Origin: Rhodocyclaceae bacterium
GTDB lineage: Bacteria; Pseudomonadota; Gammaproteobacteria; Burkholderiales; Rhodocyclaceae
Direction: 5' to 3'
Assembly: GCA_019455325.1 (NCBI GenBank)
Contig: JACFMQ010000002.1
Location: 455,353-519,352, forward strand
DNA: 64,000 bases
The notes beneath the pieces were generated by a model that saw only the letters and a program-made list of their open reading frames with translations, did not search any database and was not told where the DNA came from. Positions 37,501 through 45,545 of this stretch are shown in pieces. Position numbers and translations under genes: made by a program. Numbering within the stretch: the first letter of the stretch is position 1; each line of letters opens with the position of its first letter.

Positions 37501-38420
37501 CCGAGCGCCAGGTCGGCGGTCAGGTCGAGCAGCCGGCCGGCGCCCACCGACAGCCAGGCGCGCAGCGCGCCGCGCCCCTGCGGCAGCGCCACCGGGTAGT
37601 CCACCCAGCGCCGCCAGCCGGCGAGGTCTACGTAGTCGAGCTCGGTGAACAGCTCGCCCGACCATTCGTCGAGCGCCGACAGATCGTCGCCCTCGAGCCG
37701 GCCGCGGAGGTCGATGCGCGCCGCCAGTTCCGGCGGCGGCAGCGCGGTCAGGCCGAAGCGGTGCTCGCGGCCGCGGTTGTCGAGCGCCAGGTTGAGGTCT
37801 TCGAGGATCAGCGGCGGCGCGGCGCGCGTCTCGTCCTCCCAGACCAGCGTGGCGCCGTTGATGCGGATGCGCTGCTGCGCCAGCGCCCAGTCGGCGAAGC
37901 CGGCATTGCCGTCGCCGTCGCCGACCGGAATGCCGCCGACGGTGAGCGCGCCGGCCGCGTCGCGGCGGACGTGCAGCACCGGCTCGTCGACGGCGAGCAG
38001 CGCCAGGCGCAGTTGCCAGTGCAGCAGCGAAGACCAGTCGAGCACCGCCTCGACGCGCGAGAAGGCCAGCGCCGGCCGCCCCGCCGCGTCGTGCACGCGC
38101 ACGCCGGTGAGCGTCAGGTCGGGCTTGAGGCCGGCCCAGCCGGCGACGATGCCGTCGATGCGCACCGGCAGGTCGAGCGCCCGGCTCGCCAGTTGCTCGA
38201 TGTCGCCGCGATAGCGCTCGATGTTCGGCAGCACCGAATAGCGCAGCGTCAGGATCAGCCCGGCGAAGGCGAAGTAGAGGGCGAGCGCCGTCCAGCCGGC
38301 GATGCGCCAGAAGCGGCGGGCCAGCGGCGGGGCGACGAAGGGCAGGAGCGCGTGCAGGCGATGGTAGACCGCCGGACGCAGCTCGCGCACGCGCGGGTCG
38401 ACGGGATCGTGCTCGCTCAT
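34521..38420 (-). CDS. yhdP: YhdP-type AsmA-like envelope protein
   Basis: 1299 residues with one N-terminal transmembrane helix (about 42-62, WTALALYFAFAGLILTL). A very long periplasmic region rich in beta-strands follows, matching the DUF3971/AsmA-like organisation. The end contains RGEVDLERETQKLVVNVQPELGGTAALGVALVNPVAGAAALLAHKVLQNPL, typical of this family. In E. coli YhdP helps move phospholipids to the outer membrane. ATG 38420 (MSEHDPVD) is chosen since upstream sequence belongs to the divergent glnE promoter; its ribosome site is weak. Confidence 0.9.
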   Translation of the reverse strand: MSEHDPVDPRVRELRPAVYHRLHALLPFVAPPLARRFWRIAGWTALALYFAFAGLILTLRYSVLPNIERYRGDIEQLASRALDLPVRIDGIVAGWAGLKPDLTLTGVRVHDAAGRPALAFSRVEAVLDWSSLLHWQLRLALLAVDEPVLHVRRDAAGALTVGGIPVGDGDGNAGFADWALAQQRIRINGATLVWEDETRAAPPLILEDLNLALDNRGREHRFGLTALPPPELAARIDLRGRLEGDDLSALDEWSGELFTELDYVDLAGWRRWVDYPVALPQGRGALRAWLSVGAGRLLDLTADLALGDVRLRLARGLPELRLATLSGRLGGRLREDGFAASGKALALALEDGTHLPPTDFSADWRAAAEGGEGSATASRLDLPLLARFAAYLPLDARSRRLLADYAPSGEISDLRLSFTGSAERLERYSLRAGFAGLGLAAQGYFPGFSGISGSVEANERGGSASIRSRRSALDLPRVFPEPRLAFDSFSAGVRWKIDGEAVEVDLDKVEFAGEHAAGSASGRYRHAGAGAGEIDLTAALSRARGDAVWRYMPHAVNAEARDWLRRGIVAGHASDARLTLKGDLDRFPFTDGSGTFLVTAKAHDVTIDYAPGWPKLEGVSGDLRFAGAGMRVEAQRGALFGTRISATVAEIPDFDAAEPLLRVRGRVDGPTADFFRFIADSPVSEAIDHATSEMRAQGQGRLDLTLDVPLAATENTRVKGDFRFIDNQLVVEPLLPPLTGVNGNLQFTDASITVRDVNGLFLGGPVKVRADTAADGRVNVVAGGRLSAAQARREYPLPIFDHLAGGAEWRAEIGVRRNSAEIVVESDLVGLSSNLPAGLGKTAAEKLPVRFEKGGPAPAQDRMRLSVGKALAGELLRRRDADGRWRLARGALALGAPPVLPEKGVSLLVVAPGFDVDFWRAAFAAPAGGDKGGAGALAEFAPDRVELRAGRLDAFGRQFHDVRLLASAVDRRWQATLASREANGELQFNAAGRGALRARLRNFAVEPLPADAPRVEGPTPDELPALDVIADSFSVSGKKLGRLELQARNEAVNWRIEKLSIENPDGRLDGSGVWRMQAPQRFDLDFSLTAGNAGGLLERLGYAGTLRRGSATLAGKLSWAGQPIRIDYPTMAGEMQVEAARGQFAKLDPGAAGKLLGLISLQSLPRRITLDFRDVFSEGFAFDSIAGRMEVKGGIMRTERLQIDGPSARVLMRGEVDLERETQKLVVNVQPELGGTAALGVALVNPVAGAAALLAHKVLQNPLNQIFSFDYSVTGTWDDPKVEKLSTQRLEPMNAGDGQ

Positions 38421-38431
38421 CGGCGACGGCT

Positions 38432-38461
38432 TTGCCAAATGCTGAAAAGGGTCACTAGAAT
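38432..38461 (+). promoter_or_regulatory. Probable sigma-70 promoter of glnE
   Basis: TTGCCA (38432-38437), an 18-bp spacer, then TAGAAT (38456-38461), about 115 bp upstream of the glnE ATG in the divergent yhdP/glnE gap. Confidence 0.5.
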
Positions 38462-38577
38462 GGCGCTGTGATTTGCTCAGCTCCCATTGTACCGGCTTTG
38501 CGCCGCCGCCCCGGCGGCGCGCCGGCCGCGCCGACGGGGCTTTCGCCGGACCGCCGGAAACCAAGAACGAGACCGCC

Positions 38578-41310
38578 ATGAGCGCCGCCCCCGACCTCCC
38601 CGCCGGCTTTCCCACTGCCTGGCAGCCCGCCCTCGCCCACAGCCGCTACCTGCGCCAGTTGCTCGCCGCGCGGCCGGCGATCGCCGACTGGCTGGCGGAG
38701 AACGCCGGCGCGCCGATCGACGCCGGCACCCTGCGCGACTTCCTCGCCGCCGCCGGCGCGCCCGACGAGGCGGCGCTGAAGGCGGCGCTGCGCGGCCTGC
38801 GCCAGCGCACGATGGCGGCGCTGATCGTGCGCGACCTGGGCGGCGCGGCGCCGCTCGCCGAGGTGGTCGAGACCATGAGCGCGCTCGCCGACGTCACCAC
38901 CAACTTCGCGCTCGACTTCCTGCACCGCCAGCTCGCCGCGCAGTACGGCGAGCCGCAGGACGCCGACGGCCGGCCGCAGCGCCTCCTGGTGGTCGGCATG
39001 GGCAAGCTCGGCGGCCGCGAGCTGAACGTGTCCTCGGACGTCGACTACATCTTCGTCTACCCGGAAGAGGGGCAGACCGCCGGCGGCGCCGACGGCCGCG
39101 GCCGGATCGACAACTACGACTTCTTCACGCGCCTCGGCAAGCGCCTGATCGCCGCGCTCGGCGAGCCGACCGCCGACGGCCAGGTGTTCCGCGTCGACAT
39201 GCGCCTGCGGCCGAACGGCGACTCCGGGCCGCTGGTCTGCTCGCTCGATTCGCTGGAAAACTACTTCATCACGCAGGGCCGCGAGTGGGAGCGCTACGCC
39301 TGGATCAAGGCGCGCGCGATGAACGAGGGCGACAACCTGCAGCCGGGCTGGCAGACCGCGCTGGAAAAGGTCGCCCGCCCCTTCGTCTTCCGCAAGTACC
39401 TCGACTTCGGCGCCATCAACGCGATGCGCGACCTGCACGCGCAGATCCGCCGCGAGGTCGCCCGGAAGGATATGGCCGACCACATCAAGCTCGGCCCCGG
39501 CGGCATCCGCGAGATCGAGTTCATCGCCCAGGTCTTCCAGTTGATCCGCGGCGGCCGCGACTCGGCGCTGCAGGTGCGGCCGACGCTGCAGGTGCTGCGG
39601 CTGCTGGCCGAGCGCCGCCTGCTGCCGGACGAGGCATACGCCGAGCTCACCGCCGCCTACGATTTCCTGCGCCGGCTGGAACACCGCCTGCAGTACGTCG
39701 ACGACGCGCAGACGCACATGCTGCCGGCCGGCGACGAGGCGCGCGCGCAGATCGCCGCGAGCATGGGCTTCGCCGACTGGCCGGCCTTCGCCGCCGCGCT
39801 CGACGGCCACCGCGCGCACGTCGCCCGCCACTTCGAGCAGGTCTTCTCCGACCCCGAGGCCGGCACCCATCCGCTCGCCGGGCTGTGGCTCGGCCAGTGC
39901 GGCGCCGAGGACTGCACCGAGCGGCTCGGCGAACTCGGCTTCACCGACCCGAAGACCATCCTCGAACAGCTCGAACGCTTCCGCGGCGCCGCCCGCTACC
40001 AGCAGTTGCCGGCCGCCAACCGCGAGCGCATCGACGCCGTCGGCCCGCGCCTGATCCAGGCCGCGGCGGCGACGCCGAGGCCGGACGTGACCTTCGCCCG
40101 CGCGCTCGCCTTCCTCGAAACCATCAGCCGCCGCGGCGCCTACCTGGCGCTCTTGCAGCAGTACCCGCAGGCGCTGGCCAAGGTCGCCGAACTGGTCGGC
40201 AGCTCGCAATGGGCCGCCGCATACCTGAACAAGCACCCGGTGCTGCTCGACGAGGTGCTCGACCCGCGCCTCTACGACGTCGCCACCGACTGGCCGGCCT
40301 TCCGCGAAATCCTCGGCAACCAGCTCGCCGCGCACGCCGGCGACGCCGAGCGCGAGATGGACATCCTGCGCGAGGCGCACCACGCGCAAGTGTTCCGCGT
40401 GCTGGCGCAGGATCTCGCCGGGCTGCAGACGCTGGAACGCATCTCCGACCACCTTTCCGAACTGGCCGACATCATCGTGCAGAAGACGCTGCAACTGGTC
40501 TGGCCGAAGATCCGCCAGCGCCACTGCGAGACGCCGAAGTTCGCGGTGATCGGCTACGGCAAGCTCGGCGGCAAGGAGCTGGGCTACGCCTCCGACCTGG
40601 ACATGGTCTTCCTCTACGACGACGACCACCCCGACGCGCAGGAGAACTACGCGCGGCTGGCGCAGCGGCTGAACACCTGGCTGTCGACGCAGACGCCGGC
40701 CGGCATGCTCTTCGAGACCGACCTGCGCCTGCGCCCGAACGGCGACGCCGGCCTGCTCGCCGTCACCGTCGACGCCTTCCGCGAATATCAGCTCGGGCCG
40801 GCCTGGGCCTGGGAACACCAGGCGCTCACCCGCGCCCGCTTCGTCGCCGGCGACGAAGCCGTCGGCGCGCGCTTCGAGGCCATCCGCGAGGAGATCCTGA
40901 CGCTGCCGCGCGAGCCGGCGAAGCTCAAGGAAGAGGTGCTGGCCATGCGCCGGCGCATGCTCGACGCGCACGCCTCGAACAGCGAGGAATTCTTCGACCT
41001 CAAGCAGGATCCGGGCGGCATCATCGACGTCGAGTTCATCGTCCAGTACCTGATCCTGGCGCACGCGCACGCGCATCCGGAGCTGACGAAGAATCTCGGC
41101 AACATCGCGCTGCTCGGCATGGCCGCCGGCCTCGGCCTGATCCCGACCGAACTCGCCGAGCCGGTGCAGAACGCCTACCGCGAATACCGCCGCATGCAGC
41201 ACGCGGCGCGCCTGAACGGCGACGGCAAGGCGCGCGTCGAGCGCGCCGCCGTGCGCCGCCGGATCGAGGCGGTGCGCGCGCTGTGGCAGGCCGTCCTCGC
41301 CGAAAACTGA
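38578..41310 (+). CDS. glnE: Glutamine synthetase adenylyltransferase/deadenylylase
   Basis: Bifunctional nitrogen-control enzyme that adds AMP to, and removes it from, glutamine synthetase. It is 910 residues (E. coli 946). Two nucleotidyltransferase domains carry the GKLGGRELNVSSDVDYIFVY motif (about residue 140; deadenylylation half) and GKLGGKELGYASDLDMVFLYDD (about 660; adenylylation half). Each is followed by a GlnD-PII-uridylyltransferase-type helical domain (DPGGIIDVEFIVQYLIL near 810). ATG 38578 gives the normal N-terminus; the frame is open further upstream, but that lacks family features. Confidence 0.95.
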   Translation: MSAAPDLPAGFPTAWQPALAHSRYLRQLLAARPAIADWLAENAGAPIDAGTLRDFLAAAGAPDEAALKAALRGLRQRTMAALIVRDLGGAAPLAEVVETMSALADVTTNFALDFLHRQLAAQYGEPQDADGRPQRLLVVGMGKLGGRELNVSSDVDYIFVYPEEGQTAGGADGRGRIDNYDFFTRLGKRLIAALGEPTADGQVFRVDMRLRPNGDSGPLVCSLDSLENYFITQGREWERYAWIKARAMNEGDNLQPGWQTALEKVARPFVFRKYLDFGAINAMRDLHAQIRREVARKDMADHIKLGPGGIREIEFIAQVFQLIRGGRDSALQVRPTLQVLRLLAERRLLPDEAYAELTAAYDFLRRLEHRLQYVDDAQTHMLPAGDEARAQIAASMGFADWPAFAAALDGHRAHVARHFEQVFSDPEAGTHPLAGLWLGQCGAEDCTERLGELGFTDPKTILEQLERFRGAARYQQLPAANRERIDAVGPRLIQAAAATPRPDVTFARALAFLETISRRGAYLALLQQYPQALAKVAELVGSSQWAAAYLNKHPVLLDEVLDPRLYDVATDWPAFREILGNQLAAHAGDAEREMDILREAHHAQVFRVLAQDLAGLQTLERISDHLSELADIIVQKTLQLVWPKIRQRHCETPKFAVIGYGKLGGKELGYASDLDMVFLYDDDHPDAQENYARLAQRLNTWLSTQTPAGMLFETDLRLRPNGDAGLLAVTVDAFREYQLGPAWAWEHQALTRARFVAGDEAVGARFEAIREEILTLPREPAKLKEEVLAMRRRMLDAHASNSEEFFDLKQDPGGIIDVEFIVQYLILAHAHAHPELTKNLGNIALLGMAAGLGLIPTELAEPVQNAYREYRRMQHAARLNGDGKARVERAAVRRRIEAVRALWQAVLAEN

Positions 41311-41334
41311 CCCGCCCCTTTCAGGAGACCACGC

Positions 41335-43470
41335 ATGACATCGACTGCGACTGCCCATCAATGGCGCTTCTTCCGCGCCGGCGGCTTCGACCAGGTCCGG
41401 CTGGACCGCAGCGAGGACCTGATGCACCTCGACCGGCTCGACCAGAAGCTGTGGGTCGCGCTCTCCTGCCCGGTGAACGGGCTGGAGTTCGATACGCGCA
41501 CCCTGGCGCTGCTCGACGCCGACGGCGACGGCCACGTCCGCGCCAACGACGTCATCGCCGCCTGCCGCTGGACCGGCGGCCTGCTGCGCGACCGCGACCT
41601 GCTGGTCCGCGGCGTGCATCCGCTGCCGCTCGCCGCCATCGACGACGCCACCGACGAAGGCCGCGTCCTGCTCGCCTCGGCGCGGACCGTCCTGAAGAAC
41701 CTCGGCAAGGACGCGGACGCGATCAGCGTCGAGGACACCGAGGACAGCGTGCGCATCTTCGCCGCCACGCGCTTCAACGGCGATGGCATCGTCATCCCGG
41801 CGTCGACCGACGACGCGGCGCTGCAGGCGGTGATCGCCGACATCGTCGCCGTCTGCGGCGGCCGGCCGGACCGCAGCGGCGAGACCGGCGTCGGCGCCGA
41901 GGAATGCGGCGCCTTCTTCGCCGACCTCGATGCGCTCGTCGCCTGGCTGTGCGTCCCCGAGGAAAGCCCGGCGCCGCTGCCGCTCGGCGCGGCGACGGCG
42001 GCCGCCGCCGCGGCCGTCGCCGCCGTGCGCGCCAAGGTCGACGACTACTTCGCGCGCTGCCGGCTGGCCGAGTTCGACCCGCGCGCCGGCAACGCGATGA
42101 ACGGCAGCGACGAGGATTTCCGCGCGCTCGCGCTGCGCACGCTGAACCCGGCCGAGACCGGCGACGGCATGGCCGCGCTGCCGCTGGCGCGCGTCGAGGC
42201 CGGCCGGCCGCTGCCGCTCGCCGGCGGCGCCAACCCGGCCTGGGCCGAGGCGCTGGCCGCGCTGCGGCAAGACGCGGTGGCGCCGCTCGTCGGCGACCGC
42301 GAGACGCTCGACGAGGCCGGCTGGCGCGAGATCGTCGCTCGCCTGGCGGCCTTCGCCGACTGGCAGGCGGCGCGGCCGGCGACGCGGCTCGACGCGCTCG
42401 GCGAAGCGCGCGCGCGCGAGATCGCCGCGCTGGCGCCGCAGGCCGCGCTCGACGCGCTGATCGCGCAGGACCTGGCGCTGGCCGGCGAGGCCGACGCCAT
42501 CGCCGCCGTCGACCGCCTCGTCCACTACGCGCGCGACCTCGGCCGGCTGTGCAACAACTTCGTCTCCTTCCGCGACTTCTACACCGGCCAGGGCAAGGCC
42601 GTGTTCCAGGCCGGCACGCTCTACCTCGACGGCCGCAGTTGCGACCTCGTCGTGCCGGTGCTCGACGCTGACAGGCACGCCGCGCTCGCCGGCCTCTCCG
42701 GCATCTACCTCGCCTACTGCGACTGCACGCGCGGCGGCGACAGGCGCAGCATCGCCGCCGCCTTCACCGCCGGCGACTCGGACCAGTTGATGGTCGGCCG
42801 CAACGGCGTCTTCTACGACCGCGACGGCAAGGACTGGGACGCGACGATCACGAAGATCGTCGAACATCCGATCAGCGTCCGCCAGGCCTTTTGGTCGCCG
42901 TACAAGAAGCTGGCGCGGATGGCCGCGGAGCAGTTCCAGAAGTTCGCCGCCGCCCGCGCCAAGGCGGCCGACGATCTCGCCGCCAAGAGCGTCGCCGGCG
43001 CGCAGCAGGCGGTCGCCGCGGGCAAGCCGGCGACGGCGCCGACCCCGTTCGACGCCGCCCGCTTCGCCGGCATCTTCGCCGCCATCGGGCTGGCCATCGG
43101 CGCCATCGGCACGGCGCTGGCCTCGGTCGTCACCGGCTTCCTCGGCCTCAGTTGGTGGCAGATGCCGCTGGCGCTGGCCGGCCTGGTGCTGATCGTCTCC
43201 GGCCCGGCGATGGCCATGGCCTGGTTCAAGCTCAGGAACCGCAACCTCGGGCCGCTGCTCGACGCCAACGGCTGGGCGGTGAACGCGCGGGCGAAGATCA
43301 ACATCAGCTTCGGCACCTCGCTGACGCAACTGGCGACGCTGCCGGAAGGCGCCGAGCGCGCGCTCGCCGACCCCTACGCCGACCGGCGGACGCCGTGGAA
43401 GCTCTATTTCGTCGCGCTCGTGCTGGCCGTCGTGCTCCTCGTCTGGGCGACGAAGAGCGGCGGCGTCTGA
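41335..43470 (+). CDS. Large unknown membrane protein with an EF-hand-like loop
   Basis: 711 residues and not recognised as a named family. Near residue 60 is LLDADGDGHVRAND, a good EF-hand calcium loop (Asp at positions 1, 3, 5 and 12). The middle is a long Ala/Arg-rich soluble region with RLCNNFVSFRDFYTGQGKAVFQAGTLYLDGRSCDL. The last third has three transmembrane helices (FAGIFAAIGLAIGAIGTALASVV, MPLALAGLVLIVSGPAMAMAW, LYFVALVLAVVLLVWA) separated by a conserved-looking loop. It lies 24 bp after glnE on the same strand with an AGGAGA site, so it may be co-transcribed. Confidence 0.8.
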   Translation: MTSTATAHQWRFFRAGGFDQVRLDRSEDLMHLDRLDQKLWVALSCPVNGLEFDTRTLALLDADGDGHVRANDVIAACRWTGGLLRDRDLLVRGVHPLPLAAIDDATDEGRVLLASARTVLKNLGKDADAISVEDTEDSVRIFAATRFNGDGIVIPASTDDAALQAVIADIVAVCGGRPDRSGETGVGAEECGAFFADLDALVAWLCVPEESPAPLPLGAATAAAAAAVAAVRAKVDDYFARCRLAEFDPRAGNAMNGSDEDFRALALRTLNPAETGDGMAALPLARVEAGRPLPLAGGANPAWAEALAALRQDAVAPLVGDRETLDEAGWREIVARLAAFADWQAARPATRLDALGEARAREIAALAPQAALDALIAQDLALAGEADAIAAVDRLVHYARDLGRLCNNFVSFRDFYTGQGKAVFQAGTLYLDGRSCDLVVPVLDADRHAALAGLSGIYLAYCDCTRGGDRRSIAAAFTAGDSDQLMVGRNGVFYDRDGKDWDATITKIVEHPISVRQAFWSPYKKLARMAAEQFQKFAAARAKAADDLAAKSVAGAQQAVAAGKPATAPTPFDAARFAGIFAAIGLAIGAIGTALASVVTGFLGLSWWQMPLALAGLVLIVSGPAMAMAWFKLRNRNLGPLLDANGWAVNARAKINISFGTSLTQLATLPEGAERALADPYADRRTPWKLYFVALVLAVVLLVWATKSGGV

Positions 43471-43477
43471 CCCCCGC

Positions 43478-43503
43478 CGGCGCCGGCCCGTCGGCCGGCG
43501 CCG
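43478..43503 (+). terminator. Strong hairpin after the EF-hand membrane protein gene
   Basis: Perfect 11-bp GC stem (CGGCGCCGGCC/GGCCGGCGCCG) with a 4-base loop, 8 bp after the stop codon, without a T-run. It is probably the 3' end of the glnE transcript. Confidence 0.5.
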
Positions 43504-43552
43504 CGTCCCTCCTCCCGCCCTCGCCGGCGCCTCGCGTTTCCCGATCCGCGCG

Positions 43553-43595
43553 AAACACCCACCGCAGAGGCGCGGAGGCGCAGAGGATCGCAGAG
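43553..43595. repeat. Partial palindromic repeat (CAGAG arm), copy 3
   Basis: AAACACCCACCGCAGAGGCG followed by GGAGGCGCAGAGGATCGCAGAG matches the left arm of the elements at 7905 and 10167. The right arm and terminal repeats are missing. It lies in the 319-bp gap (43471-43789) along with the hairpin and the next promoter. Confidence 0.7.
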
Positions 43596-43684
43596 AAAAC
43601 CAAAACCGTTTCCTTCGTCCCCTGCGGGACATCGGGCGCCATCCCCGGACGCCTGCGCACGCCGCACCTGCCGCCGCCAGGGCG

Positions 43685-43714
43685 TTGCAATAATTCAGAA
43701 CATACTAATATACT
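43685..43714 (+). promoter_or_regulatory. Probable promoter of the flavoprotein gene
   Basis: TTGCAA (43685-43690), an 18-bp spacer, then TATACT (43709-43714), within a locally AT-rich patch 76 bp before the TTG start of the flavoprotein gene. Confidence 0.5.
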
Positions 43715-43789
43715 GATTCGACAGAAACCCGGCACAAGCACCGGGCTCGCCGTTCAATCTCCGTGCAGGAAAACCAAAGGAGACGTCAA

Positions 43790-45166
43790 TTGGAAAACAA
43801 TCCGTGCTGCCCCCCGCCGACGGCGGATCCCTTGCAACGACACGAGGCGCTCGTCCGCCTCGCCCTCGACCGGCGCGGCTTCCTCGGTCTCGGCGCGGCC
43901 GGCGCGCTCGCCGCGCTGGCGCCGGCGGCGCGGGCCGCCGAGCCGGCGCCGGTGAAGACCGCGGCGCGCATCGTCATCGCCGGCGCCGGCGCCGCCGGTC
44001 TCGCCTGCGCCTCGCGCCTGGCGCAGCGCCTCGCCGGCGCGCAGATCACCATCCTCGACAAGCGCGAGCGGCATCTCTACCAGCCAGGCTTCACGCTGAT
44101 CTCGGCCGGCGTCAAGCCGGAAAGCTACGTCATCTCCGCCACCGCCGACTACCTGCCGGCCGGCGTCGAGTGGCTGAAGGAAGGCGTCGCCGAATTCGAT
44201 CCGGAAGGCAACAAGGTGGTCACCGACGCCGGCCGCAGCCTGGCCTACGATTTCCTGATCGTCGCCACCGGGCTGAAGCTCGACTACGCGGGCATCGAGG
44301 GCATGGACGCGGGGCTCGTCGGCAAGGACGGCATCGGCAGCATCTATCTCAGCCCGGAGGGCGCCGCCGCCACCTGGCGCGAGATGTCGGCCTTCGCCGA
44401 CCGCGGCGGCGTCGGCCTCTTCTGCCGGCCGGCGACCGAGATGAAGTGCGCCGGCGCACCGCTGAAATACACCTTCCTCACCGACGACCACCTGCGCCGG
44501 CGCGGCAACCGCGGCAAGGCCGAGCTGATCTACGCGGCGCAGAACAAGGGGCTGTTCAGCGTGCCGATCGTCTCCGAGAAGGTGCGCATGCTGTTCCGCG
44601 ACCGCGGCGTCAAGGTCAACTACGAGCACGTGCTGACGGCCATCGACCCCGGCCGCAAGGTGGCCACCTTCCGCACGCCGCAGGGGCCGCAGGAAATCGG
44701 CTTCGACTTCATCAACGTCGTGCCGCCGATGCGCGCGCCGGACGCCGTGCGCAACAGCCCGCTGCGCTGGCAGGAAGGCGCCTTCGCCGCCGACGGCTGG
44801 ATGGAGGTGGACCGGGCGACGCTGCGCCACAAGCGCTTCGCCAACGTCTTCGGCGTCGGCGACATCGCCGGCGTGCCCAAGGGCAAGACCGCGGCGAGCG
44901 TGAAATGGCAGGTGCCGGTGGCGGTGGACCACCTCGTGGCGAGCATCGAGGGCAAGACCTCGACGGCGGTCTACGACGGCTACACCTCGTGCCCGCTGAT
45001 CACCCGGCTCGGCCAGGCCATGCTCGTCGAGTTCGACTACCACGACAACCTCGTCCCCTCCTTCCCCGGCGTCATCGCGCCGCTGGAGGAACTGTGGATC
45101 ACCTGGGTGATGAAGACGATGGCGCTGAAACCGACCTACCTCGCCATGCTGCGCGGCCGTAGCTGA
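43790..45166 (+). CDS. Tat-exported sulfide:quinone oxidoreductase-like flavoprotein
   Basis: 458 residues. The start TTG at 43790 is set by AAGGAGA six bases upstream; a GTG at 43763 is possible but lacks such a site. The N-terminus holds a Tat signal (LDRRGFLGLGAAGALAALAPAARA). The FAD dinucleotide fold is IVIAGAGAAGLACASRL. Cysteines typical of sulfide:quinone reductases are present: Cys220 in MKCAGAPLKY and Cys401 in YDGYTSCPLI, with another at 212. The C-terminus (PLEELWITWVMKTMALKPTYLAMLRG) resembles the membrane-contact end of this family. It probably oxidises sulfide or a polysulfide in the periplasm and reduces quinone; the substrate is inferred. Confidence 0.88.
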   Translation: MENNPCCPPPTADPLQRHEALVRLALDRRGFLGLGAAGALAALAPAARAAEPAPVKTAARIVIAGAGAAGLACASRLAQRLAGAQITILDKRERHLYQPGFTLISAGVKPESYVISATADYLPAGVEWLKEGVAEFDPEGNKVVTDAGRSLAYDFLIVATGLKLDYAGIEGMDAGLVGKDGIGSIYLSPEGAAATWREMSAFADRGGVGLFCRPATEMKCAGAPLKYTFLTDDHLRRRGNRGKAELIYAAQNKGLFSVPIVSEKVRMLFRDRGVKVNYEHVLTAIDPGRKVATFRTPQGPQEIGFDFINVVPPMRAPDAVRNSPLRWQEGAFAADGWMEVDRATLRHKRFANVFGVGDIAGVPKGKTAASVKWQVPVAVDHLVASIEGKTSTAVYDGYTSCPLITRLGQAMLVEFDYHDNLVPSFPGVIAPLEELWITWVMKTMALKPTYLAMLRGRS

Positions 45167-45180
45167 AAGGGAGCACGAAA

Positions 45181-45543
45181 ATGAAGGAACTCGATCCGCT
45201 GGTCCTCTTCGCGGTTTTCCAGGAAATGCTCGGCCCGCAACTGTGGCTGCTGATCCTGCTCGCCGCCGCCGGCATCATCGGCTTCGCCGCGCTGCTCGTG
45301 CGCGAGCGCCGGCTCTACAGCCGCCGTCTCGTCGCTTCCGAGCTGTTCGGCCTGCTCGGCGGCGTCCTCGCGCTGGTGCTGATGGCGCAGTTCTCGGTGT
45401 CCGGCTTCTCCGACGCCGGCGGGCCGATCGACTGGCTGCTGATCGGCCTGGTCTACGGCATCGGCCTGGTCGGCTCGACCATCCTGGTCTACGCCGCGCT
45501 CGGCTGGCTGGGCTGGCCGCGCACCGCCGACGGCCGGCGCTGA
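45181..45543 (+). CDS. Small membrane protein next to the flavoprotein (DUF5368-like)
   Basis: 120 residues with three transmembrane helices (LWLLILLAAAGIIGFAALLV, LFGLLGGVLALVLMAQFSV, IDWLLIGLVYGIGLVGSTILVYAALG). The layout MKELDPLVLFAVFQEMLGP and SDAGGPIDWLLIGL resembles the uncharacterised DUF5368 family as I recall it. It starts 14 bp after the flavoprotein gene with an AAGGGAG site, so it is probably a membrane partner of that enzyme. No catalytic residues are evident. Confidence 0.75.
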   Translation: MKELDPLVLFAVFQEMLGPQLWLLILLAAAGIIGFAALLVRERRLYSRRLVASELFGLLGGVLALVLMAQFSVSGFSDAGGPIDWLLIGLVYGIGLVGSTILVYAALGWLGWPRTADGRR

Positions 45544-45545
45544 AC

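Noticed and set aside
34329-38471. A 1380-codon forward frame opposite yhdP
   Set aside because: Arg/Ala/Gln-rich antisense translation with no recognisable motif, while yhdP on the reverse strand has family features along its length.
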